Shown: positions 34,096 through 42,691 of the stretch, piece by piece
Position numbering within the stretch: position 1 is the stretch's first letter
Layout: every line of letters begins with the position of its first letter
Assembly: GCA_002723295.1 (NCBI GenBank)
Contig: PBNP01000002.1
Coordinates: forward strand, 1 to 64,000
Origin: Flavobacteriaceae bacterium
Lineage (GTDB): Bacteria > Bacteroidota > Bacteroidia > Flavobacteriales > Flavobacteriaceae
Direction: 5' to 3'
DNA: 64,000 nt
The notes under the pieces: model-generated
The model's database searches: none
Told to the model about the DNA's origin: nothing
What the model saw: the letters and a program-made list of their open reading frames with translations, nothing else
Position numbers and translations under genes: made by a program

Positions 34096-35790
34096 TTAAC
34101 GCCCGCGTTTATGACGTGCTGATTTTTTCTTTTTGCTCTTAGAACCAAGCCGAGACATTGCTAATCTAAAACCAATGTGATCCGTAGCAATATATTGAGG
34201 CAGGTATCTTCTCTGGGCAGGATCTAGCCAATAGGCTCTATCCTTCCATGATCCACCTTTATAGACTCTAACCTCGTCAGTGACTAATGAGGTTCGTTTA
34301 GTAGATTTGTCTATCTCTCTAATAATCTCTCCTTCTTCATCAACACTTACTTTTGCATAATTAGGCGCATCATACATTATAGTAGATTCAGCCCTTTTCA
34401 TCTCTTCTTCAGCTTCTCCCTGACCAAATTTTCTAGTTGATTCAACATCTCCATCACGAAAATTTCTATTATCACTTTCTGAAAAATTTCCTCTTAAAAA
34501 AGTTTCCTCCTCATCGATTGCCATTTGGTCAAGTTGTCCAGGCAGTCTTTTTAAATAGACTCTTCCATTAGGAAGTGTATCATAAACTAATTCATCAGCA
34601 GATATAACTTTGGCCTTACCATCTTCTGTAATGACATTTTTTAGAAAAACATTTCCTCTGAAATAATTAAAATCAGTATACTCATCATCAATTATAGGTC
34701 TATAAACATCTGCAACCCATTCAGATACATTTCCAGCCATATCATAAACACCAAAATCATTTGGAGGATATGATTTTACTTGAATTGTAATGTCAGCACC
34801 ATCATCTGACCATCCGGCAATACCACCATAATCACCTTTACTTAATTTAAAATTTGCAAGTTGATCACCTTCCATTTTTCTGTCCTCAGATCTAGTATAT
34901 TCTCCTGACCAAGGATATTTTTTCTTCCCCCTATAATTGTTATATTCTCTATCACCAACAAGTGCTATTGCAGCATATTCCCATTCGGCCTCAGTTGGGA
35001 GGCGATATGAAGGTAATAAAACACCTTTTTCTACTCCTGCATAAACATTTACAGTTGCAGTGTCTTTTTTTGCGGTTCCTCTTTTACCAGAATTTATTAA
35101 TGGTGTATCATCGCCATCTAAACTATCAATTTTACCACCGTAGCTTACCTCTGGTCTGGTCATATAAGCTTGTGTGCTAAATGTAGCATTTGGACCTACA
35201 CCATCATAGCGGACACCTTTTTTTACATAAGATTCTCTTTCAAGTATAAATTCGTTAACCCTGTCAGTTCTCCATTCAGCATATTGAACAGCTTGAATCC
35301 AATTGACACCAACAACTGGGTATTGAGCATAAGCTGGATGTCTTAGGTAGTTTGTTGTAAGTTCTTCTAAGTAACCTAATCTATCCCTCCAAACAAGTGT
35401 GTCAGGCAAGGCTCCTTTATAAACGTCTCTATATCTTGGTTCACTTTGAGGAAAAACTGTCTCAAGCCAGTCAAGATATTCCATATACATTAAGTTTGTA
35501 ACTTCTGTTTCATCTATATAGAAAGACATAACGTGTTGCTGAGAGGGAGAGTTATTCCAGTCATGCATAACATCATCCTGAACTTGTCCCTTTGTAAAAG
35601 TCCCACCTTCAATGAATACCAATCCAGGACCAGTTTCTTGCTCTTCAAAGTCAAGATTATACTGAAAACCACCTTTTTTTGAGTTTATATCCCAGCCGGT
35701 ACCCCTAGACATATCCTTACCACCACAACTAATAACTAAAAGAGCTAAAACGGCATAAAAATGATTATAAATTCTATGTTTTATTATCAT
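34096..35790 (-). CDS. gldJ: gliding motility lipoprotein GldJ
   Basis: 564 aa from ATG 35790; the in-frame ATG at 35835 is rejected because the promoter's -7 box lies between them. Signal MIIKHRIYNHFYAVLALLVISC with lipobox, then an FGE-sulfatase/SUMF1-like domain: VFIEGGTFTKGQV, YIDETEVTNLMYMEYLDWLE, RLPTEAEWEYAA, DMAGNVSEWVADVY, KGGSWKDRAYWLDPAQRRYLPQ, HIGFRLAMSR, and a basic tail. GldJ is an outer-membrane lipoprotein needed for gliding and for GldK stability/type IX secretion. Divergent from porV, another type IX gene. Confidence 0.97.
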   Translation of the reverse strand: MIIKHRIYNHFYAVLALLVISCGGKDMSRGTGWDINSKKGGFQYNLDFEEQETGPGLVFIEGGTFTKGQVQDDVMHDWNNSPSQQHVMSFYIDETEVTNLMYMEYLDWLETVFPQSEPRYRDVYKGALPDTLVWRDRLGYLEELTTNYLRHPAYAQYPVVGVNWIQAVQYAEWRTDRVNEFILERESYVKKGVRYDGVGPNATFSTQAYMTRPEVSYGGKIDSLDGDDTPLINSGKRGTAKKDTATVNVYAGVEKGVLLPSYRLPTEAEWEYAAIALVGDREYNNYRGKKKYPWSGEYTRSEDRKMEGDQLANFKLSKGDYGGIAGWSDDGADITIQVKSYPPNDFGVYDMAGNVSEWVADVYRPIIDDEYTDFNYFRGNVFLKNVITEDGKAKVISADELVYDTLPNGRVYLKRLPGQLDQMAIDEEETFLRGNFSESDNRNFRDGDVESTRKFGQGEAEEEMKRAESTIMYDAPNYAKVSVDEEGEIIREIDKSTKRTSLVTDEVRVYKGGSWKDRAYWLDPAQRRYLPQYIATDHIGFRLAMSRLGSKSKKKKSARHKRGR

Positions 35791-35811
35791 ATAGACTTTT
35801 TTAAAGTAATG

Positions 35812-35842
35812 CAAATATAATATTTTTAAAGGCATTAGTCAA
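35812..35842 (-). promoter_or_regulatory. gldJ promoter
   Basis: Minus strand: TTG (35840-35842), 20-nt spacer, TATATTTG (35812-35819). Predicted transcription start near 35808, about 18 nt before ATG 35790. Confidence 0.7.
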
Positions 35843-36006
35843 TTTTATGTATCTGTCCTCATCTTATTTCTTAAGAGATATAACGTAAATTTTCTTTTTT
35901 TAGTATTTATTGTTTAAAATTATAAATCAATTAAAACTAAGTGTTAAATTTTATAATTAATAAATCAATACCAAATTTGTCTTTTGAACGTTATTTATTT
36001 ATAGTG

Positions 36007-37149
36007 ATGAAAAATTTTAAAATTTCTTTCTTAATTGTTTTAACATCTTTTTTGATAAATACCCTTTATAGCCAAGAGAGAGTTATAACAACAGGAGTTC
36101 CATTTCTTATGATTACACCAGATGCTCGAGCTGCTGGAATGGGTGATTTAGGAGTATCTACTAGCGCTGATGCATTTTCTCAACAATGGAATCCCTCAAA
36201 ATATCCATTTGCTGAAAATTCTAAAGGATTTGCATTAAGCTATACACCTTATTTAAGCAAGCTTGTAAATGATATTTTTCTCGGAAATGTTACTTATTAC
36301 AAAAAATTAAATGATAGAAGTTCATGGGCTACAAGCTTTAAGTATTTTAGTTTGGGAGATATTCAGTTTAATGAAGTAATAGGGGGAACAATTGTTGATC
36401 AAGGTGTTCAGCGTCCAAATGAACTAACTTTAGATATATCATATTCATTAAAATTAAGTGAATTTATGGCTATGGCTGTTGCAGCTAGATATATTCGATC
36501 AGATCTTAAATTGAATAATGATGCTGATTCTAGTTCTGCTAATTCATTAGGAATAGATATTGCTGCATATTTTCAAAGTGATTCATTTGAATTAAATGGA
36601 ATGAATTCAATTTTTAGGTCTGGAATTAATGTTTCAAACATTGGCCCAAAATTGAAATACGATATTGGAGGGAAACAAAACTTTATACCTACAAATCTTA
36701 AATTGGGCAGTGGTCTTGAAATGAATTTAGATGATGACAATAAGGTTACATTTAATTTTGAATTAAATAAATTATTAGTTCCAAGTCCAATTGCTACATA
36801 TGATGAATCCAATCAGTTTTTAGGGTATAAACAACCTGATATTGGGTTTTTAAGCGGAATTATAGAGTCATTTAGTGATGCTCCAGATGGAATAAAAGAA
36901 GAGCTTAAAGAAATTTCTTGGGCTTTTGGATTTGAATATCTTTTCATGAAAAGCTTTTCCTTAAGAACTGGGTACTTTAATGAAAGCCAAGAAAAGGGAG
37001 CTAGACGTTTTTTAACTTTGGGTACTGGGTTTTTAATTAACCAAATGGATATTAATGTTTCTTATTTGTTTTCTACATCAAGAGTTAGAAGCCCATTGGA
37101 AAATACATTAAGGTTTTCACTTGCATTTAATCTTGAAGATTCTATCTAA
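36007..37149 (+). CDS. porV: type IX secretion outer-membrane protein PorV
   Basis: 380 aa from ATG 36007 (MKNFKISFLIVLTSFLINTLYSQ signal peptide); in-frame sequence upstream to 35941 is not signal-like. Mature start reads TGVPFLMITPDARAAGMGDLGVSTSADAFSQQWNPSKYPFA, the hallmark of PorV/LptO, a FadL-like beta-barrel that shuttles type IX cargo from the SprA translocon to the cell surface. C-terminus NTLRFSLAFNLEDSI with alternating hydrophobics fits a barrel end. Divergent from gldJ; 109 nt before pdhA. Confidence 0.96.
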   Translation: MKNFKISFLIVLTSFLINTLYSQERVITTGVPFLMITPDARAAGMGDLGVSTSADAFSQQWNPSKYPFAENSKGFALSYTPYLSKLVNDIFLGNVTYYKKLNDRSSWATSFKYFSLGDIQFNEVIGGTIVDQGVQRPNELTLDISYSLKLSEFMAMAVAARYIRSDLKLNNDADSSSANSLGIDIAAYFQSDSFELNGMNSIFRSGINVSNIGPKLKYDIGGKQNFIPTNLKLGSGLEMNLDDDNKVTFNFELNKLLVPSPIATYDESNQFLGYKQPDIGFLSGIIESFSDAPDGIKEELKEISWAFGFEYLFMKSFSLRTGYFNESQEKGARRFLTLGTGFLINQMDINVSYLFSTSRVRSPLENTLRFSLAFNLEDSI

Positions 37150-37215
37150 ACTTTATATTATTATTATAACTAAAACTTTAAATAATAGAATCATTAACTT
37201 TTAAGTAGAATTCAG

Positions 37216-37223
37216 TATTTTTG
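37216..37223 (+). promoter_or_regulatory. pdhA -7 promoter element (TATTTTTG)
   Basis: Perfect TAnnTTTG 35 nt upstream of the pdhA ATG; upstream TTA at 37194-37196 instead of TTG. Confidence 0.45.
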
Positions 37224-37258
37224 TATGTGTTTAAAGCATAATCTATCATTAATATTTA

Positions 37259-38257
37259 ATGAAAAAAATCACAAAAGAGACTTACCTTAACTGGTATGAA
37301 AACATGCTTTTTTGGAGAAAATTTGAAGATAAATTAGCTTCAGTATATATTCAACAAAAGGTAAGAGGTTTTTTACATCTATATAATGGACAAGAAGCTG
37401 TTTTGGCAGGTTCATTACACGCAATGGTTATAGGTAAGGATAGAATGATTACTGGCTATCGAAATCATGTTCAGCCTATAGGAATGGGAGAAGACCCAAA
37501 AAAAGTTATGGCTGAATTATTTGGTAAAGTTACAGGCACTTCTATGGGGCTTGGTGGATCAATGCATATTTTTTCTAAAAAATATAATTTTTTTGGTGGT
37601 CATGGAATTGTTGGTGGTCAAATTCCATTAGGTGCTGGTATAGCATTTGGAGATAAGTATTTTGGTAGAGACAATGTTACTTTATGTTTTATGGGAGATG
37701 GAGCTGTAAGACAAGGTTCTTTACATGAAACATTAAATCTAGCTACACTTTGGAAATTACCTGTCGTTTTTGTTGTAGAAAATAATGGATATGCTATGGG
37801 AACATCTGTTGCCAGAACTGCAAGTCATCAAGATATATGGAAGTTAGGATTAGGTTATGAAATGCCCTGTGAACCAGTTGATGGCATGAATCCAGTTACA
37901 GTTGCAAAAGCTTTAGATAAAGCAATTAAAATTGCTAGAAATGGAAAGGGACCATCATTTATTGAAATGAAAACTTATAGATATAGAGGTCATTCAATGT
38001 CAGATGCTCAACATTATAGAACTAAGAGTGAAGTTGAAGAATATCGTAAAATTGATCCTATAATTCAAATAAAAAATTTAATTCTAAAAAGAAAATACTC
38101 AAATCAATCTAATCTAGACAAAATTGAGAGTTCTATAAAGGAAAAGGTATTAGATTGTGAAAGATTTGCACATGAATCCCCTTATCCTGAAAAGAAATTA
38201 ATGTATGATGCTGTATATGAACAATCAGATTATCCCTTTTTAAAACATAAAATATAA
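37259..38257 (+). CDS. pdhA: pyruvate dehydrogenase E1 component, alpha subunit
   Basis: 332 aa. Thiamine-diphosphate subunit: RGFLHLYNGQEAV, MTGYRNHVQPIGMG-type segment, GGSMHIFSKKYNFFGGHGIVGGQIPLGAG, TPP motif CFMGDGAVRQGSLHE...VVFVVENNGYAMGT, and the phosphorylation-loop-like region RYRGHSMSDAQHYR. Heterotetrameric E1, so a PdhB subunit is needed; it is not in this window. The E2 gene starts 4 nt downstream. Confidence 0.96.
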   Translation: MKKITKETYLNWYENMLFWRKFEDKLASVYIQQKVRGFLHLYNGQEAVLAGSLHAMVIGKDRMITGYRNHVQPIGMGEDPKKVMAELFGKVTGTSMGLGGSMHIFSKKYNFFGGHGIVGGQIPLGAGIAFGDKYFGRDNVTLCFMGDGAVRQGSLHETLNLATLWKLPVVFVVENNGYAMGTSVARTASHQDIWKLGLGYEMPCEPVDGMNPVTVAKALDKAIKIARNGKGPSFIEMKTYRYRGHSMSDAQHYRTKSEVEEYRKIDPIIQIKNLILKRKYSNQSNLDKIESSIKEKVLDCERFAHESPYPEKKLMYDAVYEQSDYPFLKHKI

Positions 38258-38261
38258 TAAA

Positions 38262-39851
38262 ATGGCTGAAATAATTAGAATGCCTAGATTGAGTGACACA
38301 ATGGAAGAAGGAACAGTAGTTAAGTGGTTCAAAAAAGTAGGTGATTTAGTTAAAGAAGGAGAAATTTTAGCAGAAATTGAAACTGATAAAGCTACAATGG
38401 AATTTGAGTCTTTTTCCGAAGGAGAACTTTTGCACATTGGAATATCAGAGGGTGAAACAGCTGCAGTAGATAAGTTACTCGCTATAATTGGCAAAAAGGG
38501 TGAAGATATCAGTGATTTAATCTTAAAAAATAAGGGTAACATTCAAACAAATGAAGACAATAACTTTGAAAAAGTTGTTGAAAAAGACAATACTAATGAT
38601 TTTTCTTCAAATGATTATGAAATCATTAAAATGCCTAGATTAAGTGATACAATGGAAGAGGGGAAAATTTCTAAGTGGTTTAAAAAAGTAGGTGATTTAG
38701 TTAAAGAAGGAGAAATTTTAGCAGAAATTGAAACTGATAAAGCAACAATGGAATTTGAATCTTTTCATTCAGGCTACCTTCTCCATATAGGAATTAAAGA
38801 TGGAGAAACATCTCCTGTTGATTCTGTTTTAGCAATTATTGGAGCCAAAAGCACCAATATTGATTCAGTATTATCTTCTATTGAATCCACCTCTTTTTCT
38901 CAAAAAGAGAAATTGTTAAATAATCTAGATGAATTAAGAACGGATTCAAATAAAAGTATTCCTGAAACAAAAGTTTTATACAATTTAGCTGATAAAAAAG
39001 AAAGAATTATTGCCTCTCCATTGGCAAAAAGGATGGCTAGTGAAAAAGGTATTGATATTTCTAAAGTAAAGGGTTCTGGAGAAAATGGAAGAGTTATTAA
39101 ACGTGATATCGAGAAATTTAATTTTGATTATTCTAGTAGCTTACCCCAGAATGTAATTCAAAGTCAAACAGAATCAATCGCAGAACATACAAATAGTCAA
39201 ATGCGAAAATCAATTGCTAAAAGACTTTCTCAATCAAAATTTTCTGCTCCTCATTATTATTTAGGTATTGAATTTAATGTAGACAACCTTATTTCATTTA
39301 GAAAACAACATAATGACTTTAAGGAGGCAAAAATTTCATTTAATGATATAATTATCAAAGCAACTGCTAAATCATTAAAACTTCATCCTGAAGTTAATTC
39401 TAGATGGTATGATGATAAAATTGTACAACATTTACATGTAAATATTGGTGTTGCAGTAGCAGTTGATGATGGGTTGGTTGTTCCTGTCATTAGATTTGCA
39501 GATGAGAAAAGTTTATTGGATATTTCTTTATTAGTAAAAGACATGGCTAATAAAGCTCGTTCTAAGAAATTAACCCCATCAGATATGGATGGGAGTACTT
39601 TTACAATTTCTAATTTAGGAATGTTTGGTATTTCTGAGTTTACTTCAATAATTAATCAACCGAATTCAGCAATTTTATCAGTTGGTGCAATAAACAAAAA
39701 GGCAATTGTAAAGAATGATAAAATTGAAATAGGAAGCATAATGAAGGTTACTTTAGCATGTGATCATAGAAGTGTTGATGGTGTTACTGGATCTGCTTTT
39801 TTAAATACACTTAGAGGTTTTATTGAAAATCCTGTAACAATTTTATTGTAA
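38262..39851 (+). CDS. pdhC: pyruvate dehydrogenase E2 (dihydrolipoamide acetyltransferase)
   Basis: 529 aa. Two N-terminal lipoyl domains (about residues 3-78 and 123-197), each with the lipoylated lysine in ETDKATMEFES; a peripheral subunit-binding domain (about 248-283, IIASPLAKRMASEKGIDISKVKGSGENGRV), and the catalytic core with GVAVAVDDGLVVPVIR and ACDHRSVDGVTGS (His/Asp). The two lipoyl domains are nearly identical even at DNA level (see repeat). Located directly after pdhA; transfers acetyl to CoA. Confidence 0.96.
   Translation: MAEIIRMPRLSDTMEEGTVVKWFKKVGDLVKEGEILAEIETDKATMEFESFSEGELLHIGISEGETAAVDKLLAIIGKKGEDISDLILKNKGNIQTNEDNNFEKVVEKDNTNDFSSNDYEIIKMPRLSDTMEEGKISKWFKKVGDLVKEGEILAEIETDKATMEFESFHSGYLLHIGIKDGETSPVDSVLAIIGAKSTNIDSVLSSIESTSFSQKEKLLNNLDELRTDSNKSIPETKVLYNLADKKERIIASPLAKRMASEKGIDISKVKGSGENGRVIKRDIEKFNFDYSSSLPQNVIQSQTESIAEHTNSQMRKSIAKRLSQSKFSAPHYYLGIEFNVDNLISFRKQHNDFKEAKISFNDIIIKATAKSLKLHPEVNSRWYDDKIVQHLHVNIGVAVAVDDGLVVPVIRFADEKSLLDISLLVKDMANKARSKKLTPSDMDGSTFTISNLGMFGISEFTSIINQPNSAILSVGAINKKAIVKNDKIEIGSIMKVTLACDHRSVDGVTGSAFLNTLRGFIENPVTILL
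38322..38765 (+). repeat. near-identical lipoyl-domain repeat (two 93-nt units)
   Basis: Segments 38322-38414 and 38673-38765, 351 nt (117 codons) apart, differ at only three positions by my reading, all synonymous. This is stronger conservation than between the flanking parts of the same two domains. Confidence 0.85.
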
Positions 39852-39854
39852 ATA

Positions 39855-40538
39855 ATGAAAAACCCTAAGACTATTTTGATTACTGGAGCTAGTGATGGGA
39901 TTGGTTATGAATTAACAAAATTAGCTTTGGATAAAGGATACAATGTTCATGCATTGTCAAGAAATATTTCTAAATTAAAAAAGATTAGTGGAATTTATTC
40001 TTATTCTGTTAATCTTTCAAAGGAGAAGTCTATAAAGACATTTGTTAATAAATTAATTAAAGAATCTGTAAAATTAAATATAATAATAAATAATGCTGGA
40101 GCTCTTGTAAGAATGCCTTTTCATGATACTCCAAGAGAAGTTTTTAAGGAGATATATAATGTAAATGTTTTTGGAGTTGTTTCACTAATAAAGTACTTAA
40201 TTCCAATAATTGATAAGAAAGGCCATGTTGTTAATATTTCTAGTATGGGAGGTATTCAAGGAAGTAATAAATTTCCAGGTTTATCTGCATATTCAAGTAG
40301 TAAAGCTGCTTTAATTTCACTCACAGAATCCCTAGCAGAAGAATATAAAGAAACAGGACCATCATTTAATGCATTAGCTTTGGGATCTGTTAAAACTAAA
40401 ATGCTTGAGAAAGCATTTCCTGGTTATAAAGCTTCAACATGTCCTATGAAAATGGCATCATATATTTTAGATTTTTCCATTTCAGGACATACTTTATTTA
40501 ATGGTAAGATTTTACCCGTTTCTTTATCTACTCCATAA
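39855..40538 (+). CDS. SDR family oxidoreductase
   Basis: 227 aa short-chain dehydrogenase. NAD(P)-binding ILITGASDGIGYEL (TGxxxGIG), NIIINNAGALV (NNAG), catalytic Ser in VNISSMGG and YSSSKAAL (YxxxK). SDR substrate cannot be assigned. Starts 3 nt after pdhC and ends immediately before the SprT-like gene, so it is likely in the pdh transcript. Confidence 0.92.
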   Translation: MKNPKTILITGASDGIGYELTKLALDKGYNVHALSRNISKLKKISGIYSYSVNLSKEKSIKTFVNKLIKESVKLNIIINNAGALVRMPFHDTPREVFKEIYNVNVFGVVSLIKYLIPIIDKKGHVVNISSMGGIQGSNKFPGLSAYSSSKAALISLTESLAEEYKETGPSFNALALGSVKTKMLEKAFPGYKASTCPMKMASYILDFSISGHTLFNGKILPVSLSTP

Positions 40539-41147
40539 ATGATTAAAAACAACAATAAATTATTTAATTATTTACCTGTCGAAAGTCATAATTTAATAAG
40601 GGACTATATAAAGAAATATCCAGCTTCATATAAAGTCACCCCTAAAAGATATTCAAAACATGGAGATTTTAGAGCAGATATAAATGGCAATTATAGAATA
40701 ACAATTAATTCAAACCTAAATAAATACAGGTTTTTAATTACTTTAATTCATGAATTATCCCATTTGGTTTCCTTTAAATTATATGGAATGAACATTAAAC
40801 CTCACGGAAGTGAATGGAAAAAAAAATTTAAGGAATTAATGCAACCTTTTATGATTTCTTCTATTTTTCCTGATGAACTTAGTTCTTTGTTAAAAAAATA
40901 TCTGATTAATCCCAAAGCATCTACTGATTCAGACATGAAATTAACTAAAGTATTAAAAAAGTATGATAAGAATAAAGAAAGCCATACAACTGTTGAAGAT
41001 ATATCCGAAGGAGTTTTGTTTAGAATATATAGCGGTAAAGTATTTAGAAAGGAGTTTAAATTAAGAAAACGTTATCAATGTGAAGAATCATCTACTGGAA
41101 AAAAATATTTATTTAACCCCCAAGCTGAAGTTTTTCCTTTGGAATAA
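40539..41147 (+). CDS. SprT-like zinc metalloprotease-domain protein
   Basis: 202 aa. SprT-like fold: LITLIHELSHLVSFKLYGMNIKPHGSEWKKKFKELM contains HExxH-like HELSH and the distal His (PHGSEW). The C-terminal ribbon RYQCEESSTGKKYLF retains one Cys only, so the zinc ribbon is reduced. Eukaryotic relatives (Spartan) degrade DNA-protein crosslinks; the bacterial role is not established. ATG begins one base after the SDR stop. Confidence 0.88.
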   Translation: MIKNNNKLFNYLPVESHNLIRDYIKKYPASYKVTPKRYSKHGDFRADINGNYRITINSNLNKYRFLITLIHELSHLVSFKLYGMNIKPHGSEWKKKFKELMQPFMISSIFPDELSSLLKKYLINPKASTDSDMKLTKVLKKYDKNKESHTTVEDISEGVLFRIYSGKVFRKEFKLRKRYQCEESSTGKKYLFNPQAEVFPLE

Positions 41148-41152
41148 AATAT

Positions 41153-41911
41153 TTATTTAGTTAATATTTGTTTAGCTTTTTTTAGTATTTCTGAAGAATA
41201 AACGAATTTAATGAATGCTTTGTTTTTAGCTCTAAATATATTCTTATTTGAACCTTCCCACTCTTTTTCACCATTATTTAAAAAAATAATATTTTCTCCT
41301 ATTTCCATAACGGAATTCATGTCATGAGTGTTTATTACAGTAGTCATATCATATTCCTTGGTTATTTCTTGAATTAGATTGTCAATAACAATGGAAGTTT
41401 GAGGATCTAGTCCAGAATTTGGTTCATCACAAAATAAATAATTTGGATTCATTACAATAGCTCTAGCTATAGCAACTCTTTTTTGCATTCCACCAGATAG
41501 CTCAGAAGGCATTTTACTATTTGAATTTGAAAGGTTCACCCTTTCAATGACCTCATTGACGCGATTCAACATTTCTTTATAGCTTTTTTTTGTAAACATA
41601 CGCATAGGAAACATTATATTCTCTTCTACAGTCATTGAATCAAAAAGTGCACTTCCTTGGAAAACAATCCCCATCTCTTGCCTAAGCTTTCTTCTTTCTT
41701 TATTATTCATGTTATTCAAAAAAATCCCATTAAAACTAATTTCCCCACTTTCTGGTAAAAAAAGACCTAACAAACATTTCAGCAGAACTGTTTTGCCTGA
41801 TCCACTTTGACCTATTATCAGGTTTGTCTTACCCTTATGAAATTTAGTGCTTATATCTTTTAATACTAAGATGCCGTCAAATGATTTGGTTATATTTTCT
41901 ACAGTAATCAT
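41153..41911 (-). CDS. ABC transporter ATP-binding protein, MlaF type
   Basis: 252 aa. Walker A GQSGSGKT, Q-loop MGIVFQGSALFDSMTVEENI, signature LSGGMQKRVAIARAI, Walker B YLFCDEPNSGLDP and H-loop NTHDMNS. The FQGSALFDS Q-loop is typical of MlaF/Mkl ATPases that move phospholipids between membranes. The stop of mlaE overlaps its ATG by one base. The MCE substrate-binding partner (MlaD) is not adjacent. Confidence 0.93.
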   Translation of the reverse strand: MITVENITKSFDGILVLKDISTKFHKGKTNLIIGQSGSGKTVLLKCLLGLFLPESGEISFNGIFLNNMNNKERRKLRQEMGIVFQGSALFDSMTVEENIMFPMRMFTKKSYKEMLNRVNEVIERVNLSNSNSKMPSELSGGMQKRVAIARAIVMNPNYLFCDEPNSGLDPQTSIVIDNLIQEITKEYDMTTVINTHDMNSVMEIGENIIFLNNGEKEWEGSNKNIFRAKNKAFIKFVYSSEILKKAKQILTK

Positions 41912-42648
41912 TATGCTAATAATGTTTGAGTAATTAAATAATTTGATATAATAATCACAACACTAGTCCAAACAAAAGATATTGTACTAGCTCTACCTAC
42001 TTGAAGAGCACCTCCTTTTAAAAAGTATCCATGATATGCAGGAATAGTTGCCAGTAGGAATGAAAAAAATAAAGTTTTAATAAAAGCATACTGTACATGA
42101 AAAGGAATAAAATCTATTTGTACACCTTCAATAAATAAAGCACTTGAACAAAAGCCTCCATATACGCTTGCAGCATATCCTCCTATAATACCTAGAAACA
42201 TTGAGATTGTTATTACAAAAGGATATAGTAGTAAAGCAATTATTTTTGGAAAAATAAGGTAGTTATATGTATTAATCCCCATTACTTCTAGTGCATCAAT
42301 TTGTTCTGTAACTCTCATTGTACCAATACTTGATGTAATATAAGAACCAACTTTACCAGCCATAATAATTGAAATAAAAGTTGGAGAAAATTCTAAAATA
42401 ACGGATTGTCTTGTTGCATATCCAATCAAGTTTCTTGGAATTAGTGGATTACTCATATTTAATGCAGTTTGAATTGCAACAACTCCACCAACAAAGAAAG
42501 AAATAAATGCAACGATTCCTAATGAGCCTATAATTAATATGTCAATATCTCTTAAGATAAGATTTTTTAGAACGGACCATTTTGTAAATTTTCCAAAAAC
42601 CTTTTGAAGCATTATGAAATAACTTCCGATATGTTGAATAACTTTCAT
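41911..42648 (-). CDS. ABC transporter permease, MlaE family
   Basis: 245 aa from ATG 42648. Five to six membrane helices with the MlaE hallmark sequences LEFSPTFISIIMAGKVGSYITSSIGTMRVTEQIDALEVMGI and YFLKGGALQVGRASTISFVWTSV. A TTG at 42657 lies inside the -7 box (42655-42662) and is rejected as start. Forms the inner-membrane core of a phospholipid/retrograde lipid transporter with the MlaF-like gene downstream. Confidence 0.93.
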   Translation of the reverse strand: MKVIQHIGSYFIMLQKVFGKFTKWSVLKNLILRDIDILIIGSLGIVAFISFFVGGVVAIQTALNMSNPLIPRNLIGYATRQSVILEFSPTFISIIMAGKVGSYITSSIGTMRVTEQIDALEVMGINTYNYLIFPKIIALLLYPFVITISMFLGIIGGYAASVYGGFCSSALFIEGVQIDFIPFHVQYAFIKTLFFSFLLATIPAYHGYFLKGGALQVGRASTISFVWTSVVIIISNYLITQTLLA

Positions 42649-42654
42649 AATGTT

Positions 42655-42662
42655 CAAAATTA
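42655..42662 (-). promoter_or_regulatory. mlaE -7 promoter element (TAATTTTG)
   Basis: Perfect TAnnTTTG on the minus strand ending 6 nt before ATG 42648; predicts a near-leaderless mRNA. Confidence 0.45.
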
Positions 42663-42691
42663 CAAAAAGGAAAATCTAAATGGTATTTTTT

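Noticed and set aside
36007-37149. Type IX secretion C-terminal sorting domains on exported proteins in the window
   Set aside because: None of the exported proteins here ends with a recognisable T9SS CTD; only machinery components (PorV, GldJ, GldB, GldC) are present.
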